A stretch of DNA of 6,688 nucleotides from positions 1-6,688 of the forward strand of contig JARFQH010000049.1 in the NCBI GenBank assembly GCA_029287875.1, in the 5' to 3' direction. A program made the position numbers and the translations under genes. Shown one piece after another: positions 1 to 5,726 of the stretch (position 1 is the first letter of the stretch; every line of letters starts with the position of its first letter). This stretch comes from Desulfobacteraceae bacterium (lineage in GTDB: Bacteria; Desulfobacterota; Desulfobacteria; Desulfobacterales; SG8-13). Under the pieces are notes generated by a model. That model had not been told where the DNA came from. It made no database searches and saw only the letters and a program-made list of their open reading frames with translations.

Positions 1-17
1 TCTTCAATCTTCAATCC
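1..17. repeat. Short heptamer repeat at window edge (TCTTCAA x2)
   Basis: Two perfect tandem copies of TCTTCAA (1-7 and 8-14) are followed by TCC. The array may continue left of the window. Two copies alone would be unremarkable, but the same unit recurs with the same 7-nt period at 4077-4097 upstream of the permease gene, also running into TTCC. This suggests one family of spacer repeats. No function can be assigned. Confidence 0.4.
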
Positions 18-26
18 TTACCGTTA

Positions 27-47
27 CGCTTAGCGTCAAAATAAGCG
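27..47. other. Small inverted repeat upstream of xdhA
   Basis: CGCTTA (27-32) and TAAGCG (42-47) are perfect 6-bp inverted repeats around a 9-nt loop, ending 36 nt before the xdhA start codon. This could be an operator half-site pair or a weak RNA hairpin. There is no T-run after it, so it is not a good terminator. It is short enough to be chance, and nothing else in the window repeats it. Confidence 0.2.
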
Positions 48-83
48 CTTCAACCCAAAACCATTCGAAAGTGGGATATAATC

Positions 84-2372
84 ATGGCAATCGGCAAATC
101 AGTACAGCGAGTGGATGGCGTCGCCAAAGTCACCGGCAAGGCCCGTTATACGGATGACTTCTCCATGCCCGGTATGCGGGTGGCCAAGTATCTGAGGAGT
201 TCCATCGCCCATGGTCGGGTGGTTCGCATCGATACCGGCCAGGCCCGCGGGCTGCCGGGGGTGGACGGGGTTTTCACTTACGAGGACATTCCTAAAAAGA
301 TATTCGCCACGGCCGGGCATCCCTTTTCTCTGGATCCGGGCCATACCGACGTCGCCGACCGGCGCCTTTTAACCGATCATATTCGCTACCAGGGCGATGA
401 GATTGCGGTGGTGGTGGCCGAAAACGAACTGACCGCCCAAAAAGCGCTGGCCCTCATCGATCTGGAATATGAGTCCTACCGGCCCTTGGTGCGCATGGAC
501 GATGTCTTGGCCGAGGATGCACCCGAAATCCATAAAAGGACCCGAAACATCGTCAAGGAGCATGCCTATACGGCCGGCGGCGATTATGAGCAGGCCAAGA
601 AGGAATCGGATCACCTGATCGAAGGCTGTTATGAAACCCAGGTAATGCAGCACTGTCACCTGGAGAATCATTCGGCATATGCCTATATGGACGATCTGGA
701 GCACATCGTCATCGTGACCTCTACCCAGATTCCGCATATCGTGCGACGCATTGTGGGTGAAGCCCTGGAATTGCCCCTAAGCCAGATCCGCGTCATTAAA
801 CCGTATGTAGGGGGCGGATTCGGCAACAAGCAGGACGTCATACTAGAACCCATGGTGGCCTTTCTGACCCTGAAGCTGGGCGGTGTACCGGTCAAATTGA
901 AACTGGACCGCGAAGAGGGTATGATCGGCACCCGGGTGCGCCATCCCTTCCGGGTACAGTTGGAGTTGGGAGTGCAAAAGGACGGCACCGTGAAGTTCAT
1001 CAACTTCGACGCCCTCTCCAATACCGGCGCCTACGCTTCCCACGGGCACTCCATCGCCGCGGCAGCGGCCGCCAAGGCGCATTATATGTATCCGCGGGCG
1101 GTCTACCGCTGTCACGCCCGCACGATCTACGGCAACTTCCCGGCGGCCGGCGCCATGCGGGGATACGGTTCGCCCCAGATGACCTTTGCGGTCGACTGCG
1201 CCATGGAGGATGCCGCCCGCACCCTGGGCATGGACCCCGTGGAATTTCGCATCAAGAATGCAGTCAAGCCCGGAGACATGAACCAGATCGGTAAGCGCCC
1301 CATAATGACGGCCGGACTCGTGGAGTGTATTGAGAAAGGAAGACGGCTGATCGGCTGGGAAAAGAAGCGTGCTGACCGGCCTTCGTCCCAGAACGGACCG
1401 GTTCGCCGCGGCCTGGGCCTGGCCTGTTTCAGTTACCTCTCCGGAACCTACCCGGTTTGCGTGGAGGTCGCCAGCGCCGCTCTCATTTTAAACCAGGATG
1501 GTTCGGTGCACCTGCGCGTAGGGGCCACCGAGATCGGCCAGGGTTCGGATACGGCCTTTGCCCAGATGGCGGCTGAAACCTTGGGGATACCTTTTACCAG
1601 GGTTCACCTGGTCTCCACCCAGGATACCGACGCCACCCCCTTTGACACAGGTGCCTATGCCTCCCGCCAAACCTACGTGGGCGGCCAGGCAGTCATGCGC
1701 ACCGCCCAACAGCTCAAGGAAAAAATTCTGGACTATGTCGGTATCATCACAGGGATGAATCCCCTCGATCTCGATATCATGGATGGAAATATCGTGGTGG
1801 CCCGGACACCCGGAACAGCCGTGATGAGCCTGGAGGATGTTGCCATGGACGCTTATTACGATAAAAACCGCGGCGGCCAGATCACGGCTGAAGTCAGTTA
1901 CAAGACGCGCACCAACGCACCTTCCTTCGGGTGCACCTTCGTCGATCTGGAGGTGGATGTCCCCATGTGCAAGGTCAAGATTAACGAGATCTACAATGTG
2001 CATGACTGCGGGGTGGTCATCAACCCCTTGAACGCCGAAGGGCAGGTGTACGGCGGCATGGCCATGGGTATCGGCGCCGGTCTCTTCGAAGCGCTCATGA
2101 TTGATCCCGATTCCGGGCGAATCTACAACAACAACATGTTGGACTACAAAGTGCCGACCATCATGGACATCCCCGATCTGGGGGCGGCCTTCGTGGAGAC
2201 CCACGAGCCCACTCATCCATATGGTAGCAAGTCCCTGGGTGAACCGCCGGTGCTGTCGCCCGCTCCGGCCATCCGCAATGCAATCTTGGATGCCACCGGG
2301 GTAGCCGTCAACGAGCTGCCCCTCAACCCCAAAACCCTGTTCCGGTATTTTAAGGCGGCGGGGTTGATTTAA
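84..2372 (+). CDS. xdhA: Xanthine dehydrogenase, molybdopterin-binding (catalytic) subunit
   Basis: This is the catalytic subunit of a three-subunit cytoplasmic xanthine dehydrogenase. It hydroxylates hypoxanthine or xanthine at the Mo-molybdopterin centre. The 762-residue protein matches E. coli XdhA (about 752 aa, from memory) along its whole length, from RVDGVAKVTG (9-18) to the shared C-terminal AGLI. It has the usual layout: an aldehyde oxidase/xanthine dehydrogenase a/b-hammerhead domain at about 18-125, then the Mo-cofactor-binding domains. Visible motifs are STQ (213-215), GGGFGNKQD (243-251), RGYG (359-362, equivalent to the substrate Arg/Phe pair of bovine enzyme), GATEIGQG (480-487) and GEPP with the presumed catalytic base Glu720. 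Gln250 stands where bovine XDH has Glu802; E. coli XdhA, as I recall it, also has Gln. The Ala-rich run at 325-330 is locally unusual. The start is supported by homology beginning at residue 9 and an AAGTGGGA ribosome-binding site 7 nt upstream. Exact purine specificity is not readable here. Confidence 0.95.
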   Translation: MAIGKSVQRVDGVAKVTGKARYTDDFSMPGMRVAKYLRSSIAHGRVVRIDTGQARGLPGVDGVFTYEDIPKKIFATAGHPFSLDPGHTDVADRRLLTDHIRYQGDEIAVVVAENELTAQKALALIDLEYESYRPLVRMDDVLAEDAPEIHKRTRNIVKEHAYTAGGDYEQAKKESDHLIEGCYETQVMQHCHLENHSAYAYMDDLEHIVIVTSTQIPHIVRRIVGEALELPLSQIRVIKPYVGGGFGNKQDVILEPMVAFLTLKLGGVPVKLKLDREEGMIGTRVRHPFRVQLELGVQKDGTVKFINFDALSNTGAYASHGHSIAAAAAAKAHYMYPRAVYRCHARTIYGNFPAAGAMRGYGSPQMTFAVDCAMEDAARTLGMDPVEFRIKNAVKPGDMNQIGKRPIMTAGLVECIEKGRRLIGWEKKRADRPSSQNGPVRRGLGLACFSYLSGTYPVCVEVASAALILNQDGSVHLRVGATEIGQGSDTAFAQMAAETLGIPFTRVHLVSTQDTDATPFDTGAYASRQTYVGGQAVMRTAQQLKEKILDYVGIITGMNPLDLDIMDGNIVVARTPGTAVMSLEDVAMDAYYDKNRGGQITAEVSYKTRTNAPSFGCTFVDLEVDVPMCKVKINEIYNVHDCGVVINPLNAEGQVYGGMAMGIGAGLFEALMIDPDSGRIYNNNMLDYKVPTIMDIPDLGAAFVETHEPTHPYGSKSLGEPPVLSPAPAIRNAILDATGVAVNELPLNPKTLFRYFKAAGLI

Positions 2373-2440
2373 GCGTTTGGTACCACTGGGATAGGATGAA
2401 TAGTAAATATCTCCCTAAATAAGTGTAAAAAGGATTATAT

Positions 2441-2558
2441 GGAGTTATTGGCTGGGAAGCCAGAAAGCCGGAATGCTAGGATGCTAAAGGAACATAGGAC
2501 TTTTGAGCTTCCAAGCTTTCCAGCCTCCCAGCTTCAAGCCTATTAAACGAATAACTCC
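2441..2558. repeat. 118-bp imperfect inverted repeat with octamer-periodic arms, between xdhA and xdhB
   Basis: The ends are a perfect 9-bp inverted repeat: GGAGTTATT (2441-2449) and AATAACTCC (2550-2558). Inside, 2451-2477 pairs with 2506-2532 at 20 of 27 positions. Each arm is itself a degenerate tandem array with an 8-nt period. The left arm has units at 2450, 2458, 2466, 2474 and 2482 (e.g. GGCTGGGA, AGCCGGAA, TGCTAGGA). In the right arm, AGC recurs at 2506, 2514, 2522, 2530 and 2537. Most of this 251-nt gene-free gap is the element. A T6 run (2562-2567) follows, so the RNA could act as an attenuator or transcript-stability element. Defined ends also fit a small non-autonomous mobile element (MITE/REP-like), but I see no target-site duplication. 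Confidence 0.6.
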
Positions 2559-2591
2559 CAATTTTTTACTCAATTGGTGTATAAACCTTTT

Positions 2592-2614
2592 AATTCCGGT
2601 TTATCCGGATTAGG
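2592..2614 (+). promoter_or_regulatory. TCCGG-box leader element upstream of xdhB (copy 1)
   Basis: Two TCCGG boxes (2595-2599 and 2604-2608) lie between AATT and TTAGG. TCCGG (2595-2599) can also pair with CCGGA (2605-2609) as a 5-bp hairpin with loop TTTAT, just before the weak ribosome-binding region GGATTAGG. A second copy at 4096-4118 is identical at 19 of 23 positions and sits at almost the same distance from its start codon (31 versus 32 nt). The conserved position suggests a 5' leader signal acting on translation or transcription. The function is inferred, and I do not recognise it as a named motif. Confidence 0.4.
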
Positions 2615-2623
2615 CTGCTGCCC

Positions 2624-3499
2624 ATGTACGATATAGACAGTTATCACAAGGCAAGGACGGTTGATGAAGCCATTGCGCTTCTGGCGCAGAATCCCCAAGC
2701 CATCCCCATTGCCGGCGGAACGGATGTGCTGGTTCGTTTGCTTCAACGGAACCCGGACTACCGTCATCTGGTGGATATTCACGACGTGGCGGAGCTGAAA
2801 AACATCTCCATGGAACCCGATGGATCCATCGTCATCGGATCCGGGGCCACTTTCACCGATCTGATGGAGGCCAGTGTCATCACCAGCCATATTCCGGTCC
2901 TGGCCGAGGGGGCATCCTGGGTGGGAGGCCAGCAGGTACGCAATATGGCCACCGTGGGCGGCAACATCAGCAACGGCGCCCCCAGCGCGGATAGCGCCGC
3001 GCCCTTGTTGGTCCTCAACGCCGTCGTGGTACTGAAGGGGCCTCAGGGCATCCGTCACTTGCCGTTGCATGAGTTCTACCAGGGACCCAGCCGGGTTGAC
3101 TTGCAACAGGCTGAAATCATGACCGCCTTGCGCATCGCCCCGGACGATTACCAATGCTGGTTTGCCAGTTATTACAAGTACGCCATGCGCGACGCGATGG
3201 ACATCGCCACCATCGGTTGCGCGGCGGCCTGCAAGCTTAAGGGCAAGCGCGTTTCCGAGTTGCGCCTGGCCTATACGGTGGCGGGGCCCACCCCCCTGCG
3301 TTGCTGGAAGACCGAGGAAAAGGCAAAGGGTGCGGTTGCGGATCAGGCCCTGTTGCAGCTCGTCGGTGCTTCGGTCCTGACCGATCTCCGACCGCGGGAA
3401 TCCTGGCGAGCGCCCAAAGCCTTCCGCGAACAGATCATCAAGACCCTGGCGGAACGGGTGTTGCAAAAAACCCTTAACCAAGGTGGAGTATGCTTATGA
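2624..3499 (+). CDS. xdhB: Xanthine dehydrogenase, FAD-binding subunit
   Basis: This is the flavin subunit of the XdhABC enzyme. It takes electrons from the XdhC iron-sulfur clusters and passes them to the external acceptor, NAD+ in characterised relatives. The 291-residue protein is nearly the same length as E. coli XdhB (about 292 aa, from memory), and the N-terminus MYDIDSYHKA lines up with MFDFASYHRA, which fixes the start. The PCMH-type FAD domain shows AGGTDV (30-35) and ATVGGNISNG (109-118), followed by SADSA (121-125). KYAMRDAMDIATIG (185-198) marks the junction to the C-terminal CO-dehydrogenase flavoprotein-like domain, about 180-285. The Shine-Dalgarno sequence is weak, and the gene starts just after the TCCGG-box leader and 251 nt after xdhA, an unusually long gap for this operon. 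Its stop codon overlaps the xdhC start, so the two are probably translationally coupled. It is paralogous to the FAD subunit at 5727-6548. Confidence 0.95.
   Translation: MYDIDSYHKARTVDEAIALLAQNPQAIPIAGGTDVLVRLLQRNPDYRHLVDIHDVAELKNISMEPDGSIVIGSGATFTDLMEASVITSHIPVLAEGASWVGGQQVRNMATVGGNISNGAPSADSAAPLLVLNAVVVLKGPQGIRHLPLHEFYQGPSRVDLQQAEIMTALRIAPDDYQCWFASYYKYAMRDAMDIATIGCAAACKLKGKRVSELRLAYTVAGPTPLRCWKTEEKAKGAVADQALLQLVGASVLTDLRPRESWRAPKAFREQIIKTLAERVLQKTLNQGGVCL
3480..3488 (+). promoter_or_regulatory. Ribosome-binding site deciding the xdhC start
   Basis: AAGGTGGAG lies inside the end of xdhB. In-frame ATG codons follow at 3490, 3496 and 3499. The first is only 1 nt after the GGAG core, which is too close. 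The second is 7 nt away and forms an ATGA overlap with the xdhB stop (TGA 3497-3499); the third, at 10 nt, forms a TGATG overlap. The start at 3496 is therefore preferred. Confidence 0.6.
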
Positions 3500-4014
3500 T
3501 GAACCGTAATATATCCCTTACGATCAACAGCAAACCCGTGACCCTGACGGCGGACGTGCGGCAATCCCTGCTCGAAGTGCTGCGGGAGCACGGCTACACC
3601 AGCGTCAAAGAAGGTTGCGGGGTCGGGGAATGCGGCGCCTGCACCGTGCTGGTGGATGATGTGCCGCTGGATTCATGCCTGTACCTGGCGGTTTGGGCCG
3701 ACGGCCGCAGCGTCCGCACCGTCGAGGGTGAAACCAAGCACGGCCGGCTCTCGGAGGTGCAGCAAGCCTATCTGGACACGGGCGCCGTGCAGTGCGGCTT
3801 CTGCACGCCGGGCCTGATCATGGCCTCGACGGCCTTCGTGGAAAAGTACAAGGATAGAGAAAAGGTCTCCCGTACCGAGATAAGGCGTGCCCATGCCGGC
3901 AACCTTTGCCGCTGCACCGGATACGAAGGTATCATCCGGGCGGTTGAGCAATGTTTGAAAGTTGAAGAAGACGAGGACACATATAACGAATGTCGAGTGA
4001 CGAATGACGAATGA
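3496..4014 (+). CDS. xdhC: Xanthine dehydrogenase, 2x[2Fe-2S] iron-sulfur subunit
   Basis: This is the electron-transfer subunit linking the Mo centre of XdhA to the FAD of XdhB. Counting 172 residues from ATG 3496 (174 if ATG 3490 is used), the N-terminal plant-ferredoxin-like domain has the first cluster ligands C41, C46 and C49 (in GCGVGECGAC) and C61. The C-terminal [2Fe-2S]-binding domain has C100 and C103 (QCGFC) plus C138 and C140 (NLCRC). All eight ligands are present. The protein matches E. coli XdhC (about 159 aa, from memory) up to the NLCRCTGY region and the following helix, then carries an extra acidic tail. The last nine residues, NECRVTNDE, and the stop codon are encoded by a tandem ACGAATG repeat that continues into the spacer, so the native C-terminus has probably been altered by repeat insertion or expansion. 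The fold should be unaffected because the extension follows the last cluster ligand by about 30 residues. Confidence 0.95.
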   Translation: MMNRNISLTINSKPVTLTADVRQSLLEVLREHGYTSVKEGCGVGECGACTVLVDDVPLDSCLYLAVWADGRSVRTVEGETKHGRLSEVQQAYLDTGAVQCGFCTPGLIMASTAFVEKYKDREKVSRTEIRRAHAGNLCRCTGYEGIIRAVEQCLKVEEDEDTYNECRVTNDE

Positions 4015-4020
4015 CGAATT
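3986..4020. repeat. Five heptamer tandem units overlapping the xdhC 3' end
   Basis: Units in exact 7-nt register are ACGAATG (3986), TCGAGTG (3993), ACGAATG (4000), ACGAATG (4007) and ACGAATT (4014). The first four lie inside the xdhC reading frame and supply its stop codon; the last runs into the spacer. Because 7 is not a multiple of 3, the repeat reads differently at each copy and does not give a repetitive peptide. Three units are identical and two differ by one or two bases. Confidence 0.85.
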
Positions 4021-4039
4021 AAGGAATTATTTCTATTAT
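4011..4039 (+). promoter_or_regulatory. Candidate sigma-70-like promoter for the purine permease gene
   Basis: ATGACG (4011-4016, 4 of 6 to TTGACA) is separated by 17 nt from TATTAT (4034-4039, 5 of 6 to TATAAT). The surrounding 4017-4050 stretch is strongly AT-rich compared with the genes. Initiation would fall near 4046, leaving about an 80-nt leader that includes the second TCCGG-box element. The -35 core comes from the heptamer array. This is a consensus match by eye only. Confidence 0.3.
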
Positions 4040-4076
4040 ATTTGTTAAAAAGAGCAGAGCGAAGCGATACCACAAA

Positions 4077-4097
4077 TCTTCAATATACAATATTCAA
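4077..4097. repeat. Three degenerate heptamers (TCTTCAA family)
   Basis: TCTTCAA (4077), TATACAA (4084) and TATTCAA (4091) sit in exact 7-nt register and lead directly into the TCCGG-box leader. The first unit equals the unit at 1-14. This supports a shared family of spacer repeats, although three degenerate AT-rich units alone would be weak evidence. Confidence 0.45.
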
Positions 4098-4118
4098 TTC
4101 CGGCTTGTCCGGGTTGGG
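4096..4118 (+). promoter_or_regulatory. TCCGG-box leader element upstream of the permease (copy 2)
   Basis: TCCGG boxes lie at 4099-4103 and 4108-4112, between AATT and TTGGG. Compared with copy 1 (2592-2614), all four differences are transitions. The potential hairpin TCCGG/CCGGG (loop CTTGT) keeps pairing through a U-G wobble. The element merges into the G-rich ribosome-binding site GGGGG (4116-4120), 6 nt before ATG 4127. Sequestration of the ribosome-binding site or a protein-binding site are both possible; neither is shown. Confidence 0.4.
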
Positions 4119-4126
4119 GGTTACGT

Positions 4127-5512
4127 ATGAACGAAAAAGCAAAGGATGTTGACCGTCAAGCGGAAGCGGATGCCTTCGATCTCATCTACCAATTAGATGA
4201 CAATCCTCCTGTCAAGGATGCAATGTTTGCGGCCCTTCAGCATCTTTTGGCAATTATTGTCGGAATTATTACACCGACCCTGATTATTGGCGGCGTCCTG
4301 GGCTTGGGCAGCGAGATTCCATATCTGGTAAGTATGGCCCTGATTGTCTCAGGGGTCGCCACCTTCATCCAGGTCAAACGGATCGGACCGGTGGGTTCCG
4401 GTATTTTGAGTATCCAGGGAACCAGTTTTGCTTTCCTGGGTGCCATATTGACGGCCGGATTCATGGTAAAAAATCAGGGCGGCGGACCGAACGAGATTTT
4501 GTCGACTATCTTTGGCCTCTGTTTCTTTGGTGCGTTTATCGAGATGATCCTCAGTCGTTTCCTGCAACATCTGAGAAAGATCATTACCCCGGTGGTTACC
4601 GGAACGGTTGTGACCCTCATCGGCCTTAGTCTGGTCAAGGTGGGAATCATGGATATGGCCGGCGGTCAGTGGCTGCTTGACAACAAACCGGAATTGTTTG
4701 GCAGCGCACAGAACCTTTTTCTGGCCTTTCTCGTCATGATTATCGTTATTATCCTGACGAGCAGTAAAAATCAATTTCTGAGAATGGGCTCCATCGTGAT
4801 CGGCTTGATCATAGGGTACATCATTGCCGCCTTCATGGGTAAGGTCAATTTCAGTGCATTGCAGGGCTTGCCTTTGATAAATATCCCCATCCCGTTCAAA
4901 TATGGTTTTAGCTTTAGTCTCACCGCCTTCATTCCGGTTGCGTTTATCTATCTGATCACAACCATCGAGTCGACGGGTGATCTTACGGCCACATCGATGG
5001 TATCCGGCCAACCGATCACGGGGGACTTATACATCAGCCGGATCAAGGGCGGCGTCCTGGGCGACGGCGTCAATTCCGCCATCGCCGCCATGCTCAATAC
5101 GTTTCCCAATACGACCTTCAGTCAGAACAACGGTGTGATCCAGCTGACCGGCATTGCCAGTCGTTATGTCGGAATGTATCTCGCCGGTTTCCTGGTAATT
5201 CTCGGATTGTTTCCGGTCATCGGAGCGTTCTTTCGATCCTTACCGAGCCCCGTCCTCGGGGGAGCTACCATTGTCATGTTCGGGACGGTCGGCGCGGCCG
5301 GTATCCGGATCATCGCCTCCAGTGAGATCGACAGACGCGATATGATAATCATGGCGGTTGCCTTCGGCCTGGGATTCGGTGTGGCCTATGTCCCGGAGTT
5401 TCTCAGTAAGGCGCCCAAGGCCATCCAGCAGATTTTCGGATCGGCGGTCACCACCGGCGGGATTACGGCACTTCTGCTGAATACATTTTTACCGGGACGT
5501 AAAGATAAATAA
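4127..5512 (+). CDS. xanQ: NCS2 (nucleobase-ascorbate transporter) family purine permease, XanQ-like
   Basis: This is an inner-membrane proton-coupled purine uptake protein, most likely for xanthine and possibly uric acid. The 461 residues match E. coli XanQ (466 aa, from memory) throughout, with about 14 hydrophobic segments from about residue 34 to 455 and a soluble, charged N-terminus of about 30 residues. XanQ functional positions can be placed: His39 (XanQ H31), Glu281 and Asp285 (E272, D276, in ESTGD), Asp313 (D304, in KGGVLGDG), and Gln333/Asn334 (Q324/N325) within the family signature FSQNNGVIQLTGIASRYVG (331-349). One departure is Ser100 where XanQ has Asn93, a position implicated in purine selectivity. 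The start is supported by a G-rich ribosome-binding site 6 nt upstream. The gene lies between the XdhABC genes and the YgfM/XdhD genes and presumably feeds both enzymes. No terminator is evident after its tandem TAATAA stops. Confidence 0.93.
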   Translation: MNEKAKDVDRQAEADAFDLIYQLDDNPPVKDAMFAALQHLLAIIVGIITPTLIIGGVLGLGSEIPYLVSMALIVSGVATFIQVKRIGPVGSGILSIQGTSFAFLGAILTAGFMVKNQGGGPNEILSTIFGLCFFGAFIEMILSRFLQHLRKIITPVVTGTVVTLIGLSLVKVGIMDMAGGQWLLDNKPELFGSAQNLFLAFLVMIIVIILTSSKNQFLRMGSIVIGLIIGYIIAAFMGKVNFSALQGLPLINIPIPFKYGFSFSLTAFIPVAFIYLITTIESTGDLTATSMVSGQPITGDLYISRIKGGVLGDGVNSAIAAMLNTFPNTTFSQNNGVIQLTGIASRYVGMYLAGFLVILGLFPVIGAFFRSLPSPVLGGATIVMFGTVGAAGIRIIASSEIDRRDMIIMAVAFGLGFGVAYVPEFLSKAPKAIQQIFGSAVTTGGITALLLNTFLPGRKDK

Positions 5513-5526
5513 TAAGCGTTAACAGG

Positions 5527-5640
5527 TTCAGAGGTTCAGGGTTCAGGGTTCAGAGGTCAGAATACAGAGATCAGGGGTCAGAGGTCAGAGGTTAGAGATC
5601 AGATGCCAGATGACAGATGCCAGAAGACAGAGGACAGAAA
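5527..5640. repeat. 16-unit degenerate heptamer array with an invariant-period CAG core
   Basis: CAG starts at 5529, then from 5537 every 7 nt without exception to 5635 (TAG replaces CAG at 5593). That gives 16 units, with one 8-nt step between the first and second. Typical units are TTCAGGG, GTCAGAG, ATCAGAT and GACAGAG. The + strand is purine-rich, so the strands are very asymmetric. The array fills over half of the 214-nt gap between the permease and ygfM. It has no palindromic repeats or unique spacers, so it is not CRISPR. Possible roles are slippage-prone spacing, protein binding or neutral repeat expansion. Confidence 0.9.
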
Positions 5641-5649
5641 TTCCGAATT

Positions 5650-5698
5650 CTTCTACTTGCTCTATGCGCTATGCCCTTTGCTCTATGCCTTTTCTTGC
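5650..5698. repeat. Second heptamer array (NTGCNCT-type) upstream of ygfM
   Basis: In 7-nt register from 5657 the units read TTGCTCT, ATGCGCT, ATGCCCT, TTGCTCT and ATGCCTT, with weaker units at 5650 and 5692. TTGCTCTATGC occurs at 5657-5667 and again at 5678-5688, exactly 21 nt apart. The unit is unrelated to the CAG array that ends 10 nt earlier, but the period is the same. The array is pyrimidine-rich on the + strand. I see no convincing promoter hexamers within it. Confidence 0.65.
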
Positions 5699-5710
5699 CC
5701 GTAACCCGTA

Positions 5711-5719
5711 AGAGGGGGA
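5711..5719 (+). promoter_or_regulatory. Strong ribosome-binding site for the ygfM homolog
   Basis: AGAGGGGGA ends 7 nt before ATG 5727. It is the best Shine-Dalgarno match in the window together with the permease site, and it confirms the start that also aligns with the N-terminus of E. coli YgfM. Confidence 0.6.
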
Positions 5720-5726
5720 CAATTTT

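Noticed and set aside
77..82. Perfect TATAAT just before xdhA
   Set aside because: It ends one base before the ATG, so a transcript would start inside the gene. No -35 hexamer lies at 16-18 nt, and the start codon is supported by homology.
1488..2216. 242-codon open frame on the - strand opposite xdhA
   Set aside because: Its His/Gly/Asp-rich composition mirrors the xdhA codons and it has no family match.
2373..2440. Rho-independent terminator after xdhA
   Set aside because: There is no GC-rich hairpin followed by a T-run directly after the stop. The later 118-bp inverted repeat is listed separately.
2570..3481. 303-codon open frame on the - strand opposite xdhB
   Set aside because: It is antisense to a well-matched xdhB, shows no recognisable family, and open antisense frames are common in GC-rich genes.
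4015..4126. Purine riboswitch upstream of the permease
   Set aside because: I cannot find the three-helix junction or the conserved loop sequences. Only the short TCCGG hairpin is present.
4349..5011. 220-codon - strand frame opposite the permease
   Set aside because: It reads as a charged, repetitive shadow of hydrophobic permease codons.
5527..5640. Possible CRISPR array
   Set aside because: Units are 7 nt, directly adjacent and degenerate, with no unique spacers and no dyad symmetry.
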